A stretch of 64,000 bases of DNA from Paenibacillus marchantiae (lineage in GTDB: Bacteria > Bacillota > Bacilli > Paenibacillales > Paenibacillaceae), in assembly GCF_028771845.1 (NCBI RefSeq), contig NZ_CP118270.1, forward strand, positions 3,968,001 to 4,032,000, given 5' to 3'. The translations under genes were made by a program, and so were the position numbers. Shown here in pieces: positions 18,262 through 26,973 of the stretch; positions within the stretch are counted from its first letter, which is position 1; every line of letters begins with the position of its first letter. The notes under the pieces were generated by a model. It had not been told where the DNA came from, searched no databases, and was given only the letters and a program-made list of their open reading frames with translations.

Positions 18262-19598
18262 AAATCGTGAGGAAAAGCCTGCGTCTACGAATCGTAGTTA
18301 CCTTTTTTGGTATTGTGATCGTCAGTTTAATTCTCTCCTTTATATTAAATATGCGATCTCAGGAAAACACACCAAATCATTCTATGGTTACGATTGCCGA
18401 AGACATAGCTACGATGATAAATCTGATTGATGATCCGGAAAAAGTGAAAACAAGCTTGGATATCTTTGCACGATACGGCTTGGACATAAACTCCGTGAAT
18501 GAACAAAGTGAAGTGCTTGCTTCACTACCAGATGATAAAGTTCATGAATTATTCGATGAAAATACCACGGAAGCGTTTATTCTATCCAATAAAGATGAGA
18601 CAGCGATTGTTGGTGTTCCCAGGATGAATGAAGAAAAAGATGCGCTCCTGATCAAAATTAATTTTTCATCGATTTTTCATAATGTGAAACGTACATTATT
18701 TATATCGCTATTAACTGTCTTAGTCATAGGAAGCTTATTAATCATGTTCATGTCTGGGTACATTGTGAAACCGATCAAAAGGCTAACTGCTGCAGCTAAG
18801 AAAATGGCTTCAGGCGATCTGTCTGTCCGGTTGAAACATAATAATCCAGATGAGTTTGGTGAGCTGATGGAGAGCTTTAATCATATGGCCCGTGAGTTGC
18901 AAAAAATAGACTCAGTGCGTGATGATTTTGTCAGTAATGTCTCTCATGAAATGCAGTCCCCACTAACATCGATTAGAGGATTCACAAGAGCGCTGCAAGA
19001 TGGTGTCATCCCTTTGGAAGAGCAGAAAGAGCATCTGGATATCATATACGAGGAAACATTACGCCTTTCCAGGCTTAGTGATAATTTACTTCGGTTAGCC
19101 TCGCTGGACTCGGAGCACCATCCGTTTAATCCCAGTACGTTCCAATTAGATGAGCAATTAAGAAGAACGATCGTATTAGCAGAACCCCAGTGGGCGCACA
19201 AAAATATCAGGATTGAATTGGATTTATTGCCTTGCGAGATCACGGTCGATAAAGATTTGTTTGAGCAGGTCTGGCAGAATTTAATCAACAATGCGATAAA
19301 ATATACGGGTACCGCTGGGTCCATTCACATCGAAATCGAGATGTCCACGTCATTCGTGAAGGTATCGATTAGAGACTCAGGACAAGGAATACCCGAGGAG
19401 GCCCTTCCGTATATTTTCGATCGATTTTATATGGTGGACAAAGCACGGAGCAGTGCTCTTAGAGGCAATGGATTAGGGCTTTCCATCGTGATTAAAATTT
19501 TGAAATTGCATGATTGTACAATTGATGTGGAGAGCAGGGTTGGAGAAGGAACGCAGTTTACGGTTACGATCCCAGACCTTCGACTACATCTTAAGTAA
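18258..19598 (+). CDS. sensor histidine kinase with HAMP domain
   Basis: 446 residues: membrane segment at ~10-30, extracytoplasmic sensor of ~110 residues, second segment at ~150-172, HAMP (IVKPIKRLTAAAKKMASGDLSVRL), H-box FVSNVSHEMQSPLTSIRGF, N-box WQNLINNAIKYTG, G boxes RDSGQGIPEEALPYIFDRFY and GNGLGLSIV. The H-box has Met-Gln-Ser where most kinases have Leu-Arg/Lys-Thr; the His-Glu pair needed for phosphotransfer is kept. It partners the response regulator (ATGA overlap) and probably controls the adjoining ABC exporter. Confidence 0.88.
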   Translation: MKIVRKSLRLRIVVTFFGIVIVSLILSFILNMRSQENTPNHSMVTIAEDIATMINLIDDPEKVKTSLDIFARYGLDINSVNEQSEVLASLPDDKVHELFDENTTEAFILSNKDETAIVGVPRMNEEKDALLIKINFSSIFHNVKRTLFISLLTVLVIGSLLIMFMSGYIVKPIKRLTAAAKKMASGDLSVRLKHNNPDEFGELMESFNHMARELQKIDSVRDDFVSNVSHEMQSPLTSIRGFTRALQDGVIPLEEQKEHLDIIYEETLRLSRLSDNLLRLASLDSEHHPFNPSTFQLDEQLRRTIVLAEPQWAHKNIRIELDLLPCEITVDKDLFEQVWQNLINNAIKYTGTAGSIHIEIEMSTSFVKVSIRDSGQGIPEEALPYIFDRFYMVDKARSSALRGNGLGLSIVIKILKLHDCTIDVESRVGEGTQFTVTIPDLRLHLK

Positions 19599-19606
19599 GC
19601 TCAATT

Positions 19607-19669
19607 AGCAATATTGAAGCAATCTTGGTCCTTAGAATACAAGACCCTGTTGCTTAAATATTGCTTTTT
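19607..19669 (+). terminator. terminator after the kinase
   Basis: AGCAATATTGAAGCAA (19607-19622) pairs with TTGCTTAAATATTGCT (19650-19665) with one mismatch, then a five-T run. Confidence 0.75.
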
Positions 19670-19871
19670 GGTGAGCACTGCGTGAAAGATCTGATATATT
19701 GTTTTGTTTAGTGGCAGATGATTTGATAAGATAGAAGAGATGTGAGTATCAATCCATTTATATGGTGACGAGAGTGAATTAGATTCAACGTTTTATTCTA
19801 TCCGCTACCCCTGCACATCTATGTGAATATATGAACATAACAATTTATTATATACAGAATGGAGCCATCCA

Positions 19872-21707
19872 ATGAAATATCGCAATATGGAAGATTGCAT
19901 TAATGATCTGGAGCAGCATGGACATTTGATTCGAGTGAAGGAAGAAGTGGACCCTCATTTGGAGATGGCAGCGATACATATGAAAGTGCATGAGGCGAAA
20001 GGCCCAGCTCTGCTTTTCGAAAATGTGAAAGGCTCCAAGTTCCAGGCTGTTTCGAACCTGTTCGGTACACTGGAACGAAGCAAATTCATGTTCCGTGGAA
20101 CGCTTGAAGGTGTACAACGTGTCATGGCTGTCCGGGATGATCCAATGAAGGCACTCAAGACGCCTTTTCAGCATATCAGCACCGGTCTTGCCGCGTGGCA
20201 GGCTCTACCTAAGCAGAAGTCCATCAGTTTGCCTGTAACCGCGCAAGAGATTCAAATCTCAGATCTGCCGTTGATCAAGCATTGGCCTATGGATGGTGGA
20301 GCATTCGTTACGCTGCCTCAAGTTTATTCGGAAGACCCAGACAAGCCAGGCATCATGAACTCCAATCTGGGCATGTATCGGGTACAGCTAAGTGGTAATG
20401 ATTATGAACTGAATAAGGAAATTGGACTTCATTATCAGATCCATCGCGGAATTGGTATTCATCAGGCCAAAGCAGTCAAAAAGGGAGAACCCCTGAAAGT
20501 GAGTGTATTCATTGGGGGTCCGCCGGCACATACACTTTCTGCAGTGATGCCTTTGCCTGAAGGACTCAGTGAGATGACTTTCGCGGGGCTACTTGCCGGC
20601 CGGCGTTTCCGTTACAGCTATAAGGATGGGTATTGCATCAGCAATGACGCCGATTTTGTCATCACGGGTGATATTTACCCGGACGAGACGAAGCCTGAAG
20701 GACCGTTTGGTGATCATCTTGGATATTACAGTCTGACCCATCCGTTCCCACTAATGAGAGTGCATAAAGTGTACGCCAAGCCGAATGCGATCTGGCCATT
20801 TACCGTGGTGGGTCGTCCTCCGCAAGAGGATACTGCATTTGGGGATCTGATTCACGAAATTACGGGTGATGCCATTAAACAGGAAGTTCCCGGTGTGAAA
20901 GAAGTCCATGCTGTCGATGCAGCAGGAGTGCATCCGCTTCTGTTCGCGATCGGAAGTGAGCGGTATACGCCCTATCAGACGGTAAAACAGCCAACAGAGC
21001 TGCTGACGATTGCGAGTCGTATTCTGGGTACAGGCCAGCTCAGTCTGGCGAAGTATTTGTTTATCACAGCAGAAGATCAGCAACCGCTGGATACGCACCG
21101 AGAAGTGGAGTTCCTGACGTATATCCTGGAACGAATGGATCTGCAACGGGACATTCATTTTCATACCAACACAACGATCGATACGCTGGATTACTCGGGA
21201 ACCGGGTTGAATAGCGGCAGTAAGGTTGTATTTGCAGCCTATGGGGACAAGAAACGGGAATTGTGCCGTGAAGTACCGGAGACATTGAAGGATATCCGGG
21301 GTTATAGTAATCCGCAGCTCGTGATGCCAGGAATTGTAGCTATTCAGGGTGCGCCATTCAATAGTTATGCGGATACAGAACAAGAAATGAAGGCATTTAC
21401 GGACATGCTGAAGGAAAAAGGAAACCTGTCTTCTTGTCCAATGATTGTATTATGTGACGATAGTTCTTTCCTGAGTGCGAATCTCAGCAACTTCTTGTGG
21501 GCGACATTTACCCGCAGTAATCCGTCCCATGATATGTACGGTGTGAACAGCAGTTACAACTATAAACATTGGGGCTGTGACCAGATCATTATCGATGCCA
21601 GAGTGAAGCCGCATCAGGCACCACCATTAATTCCGGACCCATCTGTTGAGAAAGGGATTGAACGCTTTTTCGTACAGGGAGCGAGCCTGAGTTCAATCAA
21701 AATTTAG
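19872..21707 (+). CDS. UbiD family decarboxylase
   Basis: 611 residues, the long form of the UbiD family. Recognisable parts: GPALLFENVKGSKF near the N-terminus, NLGMYRVQLSGNDYELNKEIGLHYQIHRGIGIHQAKA (prenyl-FMN site region with Arg/His), VFIGGPPAHTLSAVMPLPEG, the catalytic acidic motif PEGPFGDHLGYYS, and VVGRPPQEDTAFGDLIHE. These enzymes carry out reversible decarboxylation of aromatic or unsaturated acids using prenylated FMN made by UbiX. No ubiX lies in the window, so the cofactor must come from elsewhere. ATG 19872 follows GGAG by seven bases. Monocistronic with its own terminator; the substrate is unknown. Confidence 0.88.
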   Translation: MKYRNMEDCINDLEQHGHLIRVKEEVDPHLEMAAIHMKVHEAKGPALLFENVKGSKFQAVSNLFGTLERSKFMFRGTLEGVQRVMAVRDDPMKALKTPFQHISTGLAAWQALPKQKSISLPVTAQEIQISDLPLIKHWPMDGGAFVTLPQVYSEDPDKPGIMNSNLGMYRVQLSGNDYELNKEIGLHYQIHRGIGIHQAKAVKKGEPLKVSVFIGGPPAHTLSAVMPLPEGLSEMTFAGLLAGRRFRYSYKDGYCISNDADFVITGDIYPDETKPEGPFGDHLGYYSLTHPFPLMRVHKVYAKPNAIWPFTVVGRPPQEDTAFGDLIHEITGDAIKQEVPGVKEVHAVDAAGVHPLLFAIGSERYTPYQTVKQPTELLTIASRILGTGQLSLAKYLFITAEDQQPLDTHREVEFLTYILERMDLQRDIHFHTNTTIDTLDYSGTGLNSGSKVVFAAYGDKKRELCREVPETLKDIRGYSNPQLVMPGIVAIQGAPFNSYADTEQEMKAFTDMLKEKGNLSSCPMIVLCDDSSFLSANLSNFLWATFTRSNPSHDMYGVNSSYNYKHWGCDQIIIDARVKPHQAPPLIPDPSVEKGIERFFVQGASLSSIKI

Positions 21708-21720
21708 TTGAATTCAATAA

Positions 21721-21747
21721 AAGCCCAAAGATTTTTTTGGGCTTTTT
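21721..21747 (+). terminator. terminator after the UbiD-family gene
   Basis: AAGCCCAAA (21721-21729) pairs with TTTGGGCTT (21736-21744), followed by more T. Confidence 0.85.
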
Positions 21748-21984
21748 GGTTATATATGTGTAAAGCGATATGCCAGATATCTAAATACAAATTCAAACCG
21801 GGACTTTTTTGAAAATGGGACTGAGAATAAAGTCTTATACGTTCGTATTTCCTTTTACGATTAAGGTCGTTTGGACTATGGAGAAAAAGAATGTATTTAT
21901 CGATATAAAGTAGTATAGGGATTTTTGGGACCCGATCTAACGGGTACTGTTGACTATAAATGATTGTTCAGGGGGAATACCGAT

Positions 21985-23082
21985 TTGAGAATCCATATTA
22001 TGAACCTGCAAGATGGAGACCGTCTAACTGCGGATACATTCAGCGAAGCGGGATTACACGTTCTGGGTCAGGGTACTGTGATCAAAAGTGAAGATATCAC
22101 CTTGCTGATGCAGCACCGCGTAGACTATGTGGATATTGAACCACGCGAGGAAGAGATCACGGAAGCGGAATTCTTTGCTGCTGCAGCAAAATTTGCATCT
22201 GGAGCAAGCACAAGCACAAGCACCAAGGAAGAACCGCCTGAAGAAGAAATGAAATCCCAATTTATACAAACTGTACATAATTATCAATCCGCGTTTCTCG
22301 AAGCGCTGACTGTGGGCAAGTTCAACGCAACAATGGTGGACGATGCGCTTCAACCGATGGTGGAGGGATTGGACGAGCAAAAGGATGTCGTGCATCTCCT
22401 GATGATGCTGGAACGGGATGATGTCAATAACTACACACATTCCATTCAGGTTGGACTGTTGTCATTTTACCTAGCTAACTGGCTTGGTTATTCCCAAAAA
22501 GAAAGTTATCAGATCAGTCGTGGTGGCTATCTTCACGATATTGGCAAATGCAAGGTATCTCATCGGATACGCAACAAGGTGGAACCGTTAACCGCAGATG
22601 AACAGCTCGAATTGCAGCGTCACACGATCTATGGACATGATATTATCAAAAGTTCCATGACCGATGAGGCTACAGCGCTGGTAGCTCTTCAGCATCATGA
22701 ACTGGAGGATGGTACCGGATATCCGATGCAACTGAAGAAAGACGAAATTCATCCATATACACAGATCGTATCAGTCGCTGACATATACATCGGGATGAGA
22801 TCCGGCAGTCACGGAAGCAGCAATCCGAACCTGATCAATAACTTGCGCGATATTTATGCGATGGGATTCGGCAAACTGAATGAGAAGCCGGTTCAAGCCT
22901 TGATGCAGCATCTGCTTCCTAATTTTATTGGTAAACAAGTACTGCTGAGCAACGGCGAGCGGGGTGTTATTGTCATGAACAATACATCCGATATTTTTAA
23001 ACCACTGATCAAGGTGGAATCGGAACAATATCGTGATCTGTCCAAAGAACGCACTCTTGCCATTAATGAATTAATTATCTAA
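21985..23082 (+). CDS. HD-GYP domain protein, putative c-di-GMP phosphodiesterase
   Basis: 365 residues. The N-terminal ~75 residues precede a low-complexity Ser-Thr/Glu linker (ASTSTSTKEEPPEEE, encoded by a short AGCACA repeat). The HD-GYP core follows: HSIQVGLLSFYLANWLG, GGYLHDIGKCKV with the HD pair, HTIYGHDII and HHELEDGTGYP. The consensus is HHE-R/K-x-DGxGYP, so the basic residue is Leu here. The family hydrolyses cyclic di-GMP with a two- or three-metal centre. TTG 21985 is chosen because GGGGG lies nine bases upstream; TTG 21964 lies before that site. Monocistronic. Confidence 0.85.
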   Translation: MRIHIMNLQDGDRLTADTFSEAGLHVLGQGTVIKSEDITLLMQHRVDYVDIEPREEEITEAEFFAAAAKFASGASTSTSTKEEPPEEEMKSQFIQTVHNYQSAFLEALTVGKFNATMVDDALQPMVEGLDEQKDVVHLLMMLERDDVNNYTHSIQVGLLSFYLANWLGYSQKESYQISRGGYLHDIGKCKVSHRIRNKVEPLTADEQLELQRHTIYGHDIIKSSMTDEATALVALQHHELEDGTGYPMQLKKDEIHPYTQIVSVADIYIGMRSGSHGSSNPNLINNLRDIYAMGFGKLNEKPVQALMQHLLPNFIGKQVLLSNGERGVIVMNNTSDIFKPLIKVESEQYRDLSKERTLAINELII

Positions 23083-23109
23083 GTTTGAATAACAAATGAA
23101 TTCATACAG

Positions 23110-23148
23110 AAAACGGGCCTCCTATAAGATAACAGGGGACCCGTTTTT
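23110..23148 (+). terminator. terminator after the HD-GYP gene
   Basis: AAAACGGG (23110-23117) pairs with CCCGTTTT (23140-23147), with an imperfect inner stem CCTCC/GGGGA. Confidence 0.65.
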
Positions 23149-23319
23149 AATTTAGATCATGCACTGAATTGTTCTTCATGGTGACCAGGAGTATACTTTG
23201 CAAAGACCTTAATCTTCCTTTTTAGGCAAGAGTATGTTAAACTTTGTTGTTGATATTTGAAAAATACGAACAAGTGTTCTTTAATAAGGGCAATATAACT
23301 GTTCGGAGATGATTTGCCC

Positions 23320-23607
23320 ATGGATTTAAACGAACTGAAAAAGCTTGCTGATACGTTGGACGATAATGGTAAGCGAGAACTTATCTACTTTTTGCAGTCC
23401 CGAACCAACAGCTACCACAGCCGCTTGAAGGAATGGATGGATCGCATCAATGGTGTTGCAACAAAGTATTTGCAGAATTACTTGGCGTGGTTTCGTTACT
23501 TAGACAGCAAGTATGAGAATACCGCGTCGAATAAGAAAAATATGTTGGTCAAATTGTGTCTGTTTACTGTGACCGACTCGGCTTTCTACTTATTCTTGTT
23601 AAGCTAA
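23320..23607 (+). CDS. hypothetical protein, 95 residues
   Basis: ATG 23320 follows CGGAGATG at a workable distance. The N-terminal part is helical and charged (DLNELKKLADTLDDNGKRELIYFLQSRTNSYHSRLKEWMDRI). The middle is aromatic (YLQNYLAWFRYLDSKYE) and the last ~18 residues are hydrophobic. I do not recognise a family. The hydrophobic end could be a tail anchor. Codon use resembles the neighbours. Confidence 0.5.
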   Translation: MDLNELKKLADTLDDNGKRELIYFLQSRTNSYHSRLKEWMDRINGVATKYLQNYLAWFRYLDSKYENTASNKKNMLVKLCLFTVTDSAFYLFLLS

Positions 23608-23679
23608 CGGGCAGTTATGCGTAAATTCCAGGGAATGTAAACATCTAAATAACGTAAGGAACGAGGAGGCAGACAATTC

Positions 23680-24594
23680 ATGGGAGGAACGAATGTATGG
23701 GATGCGGAGTGGGAGGTTAACGAAGAGCAGGCGCGGACGCTGATCGGCAGACAATTCCCTCAGCTGTCATCGAAGCAAGTAAAGCGATTGGGCTGGGGCT
23801 GGGACAATACGGTTTTTCTCATCGGTGACGAGTATGTGTTCCGGTTTCCAAGAAGAAAGATTGCAGTTGGCTCTATTCGTATGGAAGGGAAGCTGCTGCC
23901 GAAGCTGGAGGCATATATGACCATCCCCTATCCGAAACCGTTGTTTTATGGCGAAGCAAGTGGCGAATACCCGGCACCATTTCTTGGCTATGCCTACGTG
24001 TCAGGAGATTTCCCAATCGGTTTGACGGAAGAACGCCGGGCTTTATCGGCAGAGACGTTGGCGAAATTTTTGCGGAAATTGCATGAGTTTCCGGTGCAGG
24101 CGGCGCTGAAGTGCGGAGTTCAGCAAGATCATCGAAACTTGACGGACATAGCATCGCGCAAAGTGAAATTGGAGGGCTTTCTATCGAAGGTGGTTGAACA
24201 CTTGTCGCCGGAGGAGTCCGGTGTGATCGAAGCGTATATTAGCAGGCTGCAAAAGGACCGTGTCGAGGCGGTGAATGCACTGCTACATGGCGATCTTCAT
24301 TTCAAAAATATGCTTGTAAATGAGAACGGGATCGTTTCCGGCATCATTGATTGGGGCGATCTGAGCGTAGGCCATCCGGCTTGCGATTTGAGCGTTGCTT
24401 ATAGCTTTTTACCACCTTACGCTCGCGGCGTGTTTTTTGAAACGTACGGAGGAGCGGACGAGGAAACGAAGCTGCTGGCACGGCTGATCGCGGTATACAT
24501 CCCCATACTGGTCTTAATGCAAGCGGTCGATGATGGGAATGAAGCGATTGCTGTAGAGGCGAAATCCAACATCATGCGGGCACTGTCGGATTAG
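23680..24594 (+). CDS. aminoglycoside phosphotransferase-family kinase
   Basis: 304 residues with the protein-kinase-like APH fold: a nucleotide loop GWGWDNTVFLIGDEYVFRFPRRK with the ATP-binding Lys, Brenner's motif LLHGDLHFKNMLV (~201-213; catalytic Asp and Asn) and the metal-binding GIIDWGDL (~218-225). Members phosphorylate aminoglycosides, macrolides (Mph type) or small metabolites; sequence reading cannot say which, so no resistance phenotype is claimed. ATG 23680 is ten bases after GAGGAGG. The gene is richer in G and C at third positions (many gcg, cgg, ctg) than its neighbours, which hints at later arrival. Confidence 0.8.
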   Translation: MGGTNVWDAEWEVNEEQARTLIGRQFPQLSSKQVKRLGWGWDNTVFLIGDEYVFRFPRRKIAVGSIRMEGKLLPKLEAYMTIPYPKPLFYGEASGEYPAPFLGYAYVSGDFPIGLTEERRALSAETLAKFLRKLHEFPVQAALKCGVQQDHRNLTDIASRKVKLEGFLSKVVEHLSPEESGVIEAYISRLQKDRVEAVNALLHGDLHFKNMLVNENGIVSGIIDWGDLSVGHPACDLSVAYSFLPPYARGVFFETYGGADEETKLLARLIAVYIPILVLMQAVDDGNEAIAVEAKSNIMRALSD

Positions 24595-24754
24595 ACTCAT
24601 TATTTCGTTTCGGCTGTGGGGCTAGGCTATCGGCACCATTTTGTCGTTTAAAGGCCGCGATAAGGTACGATCCGCCTTCTCTGATGCCGCTTTATGTTGA
24701 GGAACACGAAATTCAACAGAGTAAGTCCTTGCGCTAACGGGACACGATAGCAAT

Positions 24755-24785
24755 AAACCGCCTTTTCAACGAATGCGGTTTTCTT
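24755..24785 (+). terminator. probable terminator downstream of the APH-family gene
   Basis: AAACCGC (24755-24761) and GCGGTTTT (24775-24782) form a short stem followed by T-rich sequence, 160 bases beyond the stop codon. Confidence 0.5.
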
Positions 24786-24854
24786 ATGGTCAAATATCAA
24801 CATTAGAATTTAACATAGCCTTAGGCAAAGGAAGCGGAAAAGGAGTGATCGTCC

Positions 24855-25313
24855 TTGATTGAAGTGGTAACCGAGATTACAATACATGCGCCCATCGAGC
24901 GATGCTTTGACTATGCGCGGGACATTGATATTCATACCCGGACGGTCTGGAAACATACCCATGAGCAGGCTGTAGCAGGTGTGACAACGGGCAGAATTGG
25001 TGAAGGTGATGCGGTAACTTTCGAAGCGAGCCATTTTGGGATAAGGCAGAAGCTGACTTCCCGGATCGCCGAGTACAATCGGCCGTATCTCTTTGTGGAT
25101 CAGATGGAGAAAGGTGCTTTCAAGAGCATGAGACATGAACACCGTTTCAGCAAGCTTGGCGAGCAGACCACTTGTATGAGGGACACACTGAGATTTGAAG
25201 CTCCCCTTGGTGTTCTGGGTTGGGTCGCAGAGCGCATTGTACTCAAGAGGTATATGCAGGCTTTCCTGGAGAGCCGAAATTTGAAGCTAAAGGCGTTACT
25301 AGAGAATAAATAG
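24855..25313 (+). CDS. SRPBCC family protein
   Basis: 152 residues with the START/polyketide-cyclase-like layout: an N-terminal beta strand IEVVTEITIHAPIERCFDYARDIDIHTR, beta strands with VTFEASHFGIRQKLTSRI, then HEHRFSKLGEQTTCMRDTLRFEAPLGVLG and a long C-terminal helix (AERIVLKRYMQAFLESRNLKLKALLE). These small hydrophobic-cavity proteins bind or modify lipids and other ligands. TTG 24855 has AAGGAGTG about ten bases upstream. Confidence 0.75.
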   Translation: MIEVVTEITIHAPIERCFDYARDIDIHTRTVWKHTHEQAVAGVTTGRIGEGDAVTFEASHFGIRQKLTSRIAEYNRPYLFVDQMEKGAFKSMRHEHRFSKLGEQTTCMRDTLRFEAPLGVLGWVAERIVLKRYMQAFLESRNLKLKALLENK

Positions 25314-25343
25314 AGCCGATCTGTCAGGAGGAGATGATGTTTG

Positions 25344-25502
25344 ATGGAAAACGAATATTTTGTGGGTTGGGGTACACTTGCTCTTATTAATGCCGGACTT
25401 GCCCAGGGAAAAAACAGAAGTGGTCGTAACTGGTTTCTGATTTCCCTGTTATTTGGTCCGTTAGCCACTCTGTTTATCGTGGTATGGAATAAGCTGGATT
25501 AA
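25344..25502 (+). CDS. small membrane protein, 52 residues
   Basis: ATG 25344 to TAA 25500-25502, with a strong ribosome site AGGAGGAG (25326-25333) ten bases upstream. The peptide starts MENEYFVGWGTLALINAGLA and has a basic turn QGKNRSGRNW followed by a hydrophobic segment FLISLLFGPLATLFIVVW, ending KLD. It looks like a one- or two-pass membrane peptide and probably shares the SRPBCC gene's transcript. Function unknown. It ends six bases before the convergent MFS gene. Confidence 0.65.
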   Translation: MENEYFVGWGTLALINAGLAQGKNRSGRNWFLISLLFGPLATLFIVVWNKLD

Positions 25503-25508
25503 GTTCAT

Positions 25509-26729
25509 TTATTGATCCGAATTTCGATGGATATACCGATCAAAGGCCCAGAACAGAAGCGCAGCGGCACTAACGCCTGCACCCAGCCAGCAAACGCCAG
25601 TCCAACCTGCCCATGCGTACACTTGAGTAGAAGCAATGGAGCCGGTAGCACTTCCTATTGAATAAAAGATCATGTAGGCGCCCGTCAAACGGCTCTGCGC
25701 CTCAGGTCGGACTTCATAGATCAGACTCTGGTTGGTGACATGTACGGCCTGCACGGCAAGGTCAAGCATAATTACCCCAGCTATAAGCAGCCATAATGAG
25801 TGGTGAACATAGCCAATGGGCAGCCAGGATAGAAGCAATATGACAAGAGCGACGCCCGTCGTCTTTTGTCCCAATCCCCGATCAGCCAGTTTTCCGGCAC
25901 GTGCAGCAGCCAGGGCACCAGCAGCTCCCGCAAGACCAAAGGCTCCAATAGCAGTATGTGACAGGGAAAGTGGCGGAGCGCTAAGTGGCAACACCATGGA
26001 AGTCCACAGAATGCTGAAGGCTGTGAAGATCAACATGGCGAGAACGCCGCGTGTCCGCAGAATAGGCAGCTCTCGGTATAGTTGCAGGACAGAAACGATC
26101 AATTGGGTGTAGCTGAGTTTCTCTCGTTTGGGTTCGTGTTTTGGGAGTACCAGAAACAGGGCGATAATCCCGAGTAATGTCAGACTGGCAGAGAAGAGAT
26201 AGACTGATCTCCAGCCGATCCAATCGTTCAAGGTGCCTGCTATAGTTCGCGCCAGTAATATGCCAATGACGATTCCGCTTGTGACCAGACCGACGATACG
26301 CCCTCGTTCAGAAGGTGCAGCCAGGGAGGCGGCAAAGGCAACGAGTGTTTGTGTAATCACGGCAAGCAACCCAATCGCTGCCATTCCAATAAATAAGATT
26401 TGATTGGATGATGAGGTACCTACAGTTATCAGGGCGATTACGGATAAAAGCATCTGGATAATGATCAGCTTGCGTCGATTTAATAGATCACCAAGAGGGA
26501 CCAGTAATAACAATCCGAGGGCGTAACAAATCTGGGTTACGGTAATAACGATTCCAATAGAGGAATGAGAGATACTAAACTCTTCAGCAATGGAGTCGAG
26601 CAAAGGCTGGGCATAATAAATGTTGGCTACCGCCAGTCCGCTGCATAGGGCGAATAAAAGCGCGACAAGGCGGGACATGCCTGAACGTCCTTCGCTGAAG
26701 GGATGTGCTTGATGAGATGCATTTTGCAT
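25509..26729 (-). CDS. MFS transporter, drug or metabolite efflux type
   Basis: 406 residues with 12 membrane segments. Typical MFS features are YYAQPLLDSIAEEF near the first segment, LLLLVPLGDLLNRRKLIIIQ (motif A) between segments 2 and 3, GRIVGLVTSGIVIGILLARTIAG (motif C-like) around segment 5, and KLADRGLGQKTT between segments 8 and 9. The opening SGLAVANIYYAQPLLD is common in the YtbD/sugar-efflux-like group. ATG follows AAAGGTGA. It is divergent from a TetR-type gene with a matching palindrome near each start, so it is likely repressed by that regulator. Confidence 0.85.
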   Translation of the reverse strand: MQNASHQAHPFSEGRSGMSRLVALLFALCSGLAVANIYYAQPLLDSIAEEFSISHSSIGIVITVTQICYALGLLLLVPLGDLLNRRKLIIIQMLLSVIALITVGTSSSNQILFIGMAAIGLLAVITQTLVAFAASLAAPSERGRIVGLVTSGIVIGILLARTIAGTLNDWIGWRSVYLFSASLTLLGIIALFLVLPKHEPKREKLSYTQLIVSVLQLYRELPILRTRGVLAMLIFTAFSILWTSMVLPLSAPPLSLSHTAIGAFGLAGAAGALAAARAGKLADRGLGQKTTGVALVILLLSWLPIGYVHHSLWLLIAGVIMLDLAVQAVHVTNQSLIYEVRPEAQSRLTGAYMIFYSIGSATGSIASTQVYAWAGWTGVCWLGAGVSAAALLFWAFDRYIHRNSDQ

Positions 26730-26798
26730 GGATGATTCACCTTTCTGTATTCGAATGTGCTAAGTTAGGGGAGCAGAAGGAACACTGTTGAATTTAAA

Positions 26799-26814
26799 TA
26801 TACCGATCAGTACA
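26799..26814. promoter_or_regulatory. putative TetR operator, MFS side
   Basis: TATACCGATCAGTACA, a GATC-centred near-palindrome 70 bases before the MFS start. It matches the site at 26942 in 14 of 16 positions. Confidence 0.6.
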
Positions 26815-26907
26815 TTATGATTCGGAATAAACATACTTCACGCTTTGACGCGATGTCAAGAGTTGAATTGAAATGTTTGATTGTCTTCTTTATATATCGA
26901 GATGGAT

Positions 26908-26936
26908 TTGACATGAGAATTGGATCTAGATAAAAT
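26908..26936 (+). promoter_or_regulatory. predicted promoter of the tetR-type gene
   Basis: TTGACA (26908-26913), 17-base spacer, TAAAAT (26931-26936): a near-consensus sigma-A promoter. The operator at 26942-26957 begins right at the expected start of transcription. Confidence 0.7.
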
Positions 26937-26941
26937 AGTTA

Positions 26942-26957
26942 TATACTGATCGATACA
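26942..26957. promoter_or_regulatory. putative TetR operator, tetR side
   Basis: TATACTGATCGATACA, the second copy of the GATC-centred site, over the +1 region of the tetR promoter. It suggests autoregulation. Confidence 0.65.
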
Positions 26958-26973
26958 TAAAGAAGGTGAATAC

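Noticed and set aside
20751..21383. 210-codon ORF on the minus strand
   Set aside because: It lies opposite the UbiD-family gene, has no ribosome site and low-complexity mixed residues; a shadow of the coding frame.
22200..22230. AGCACA repeat as CRISPR or microsatellite element
   Set aside because: Only about two and a half units, in frame inside a protein linker; no spacers.
23603..24741. GCTAACGGG pair as transposition target duplication
   Set aside because: Nine bases only, no inverted ends or transposase; could be chance.
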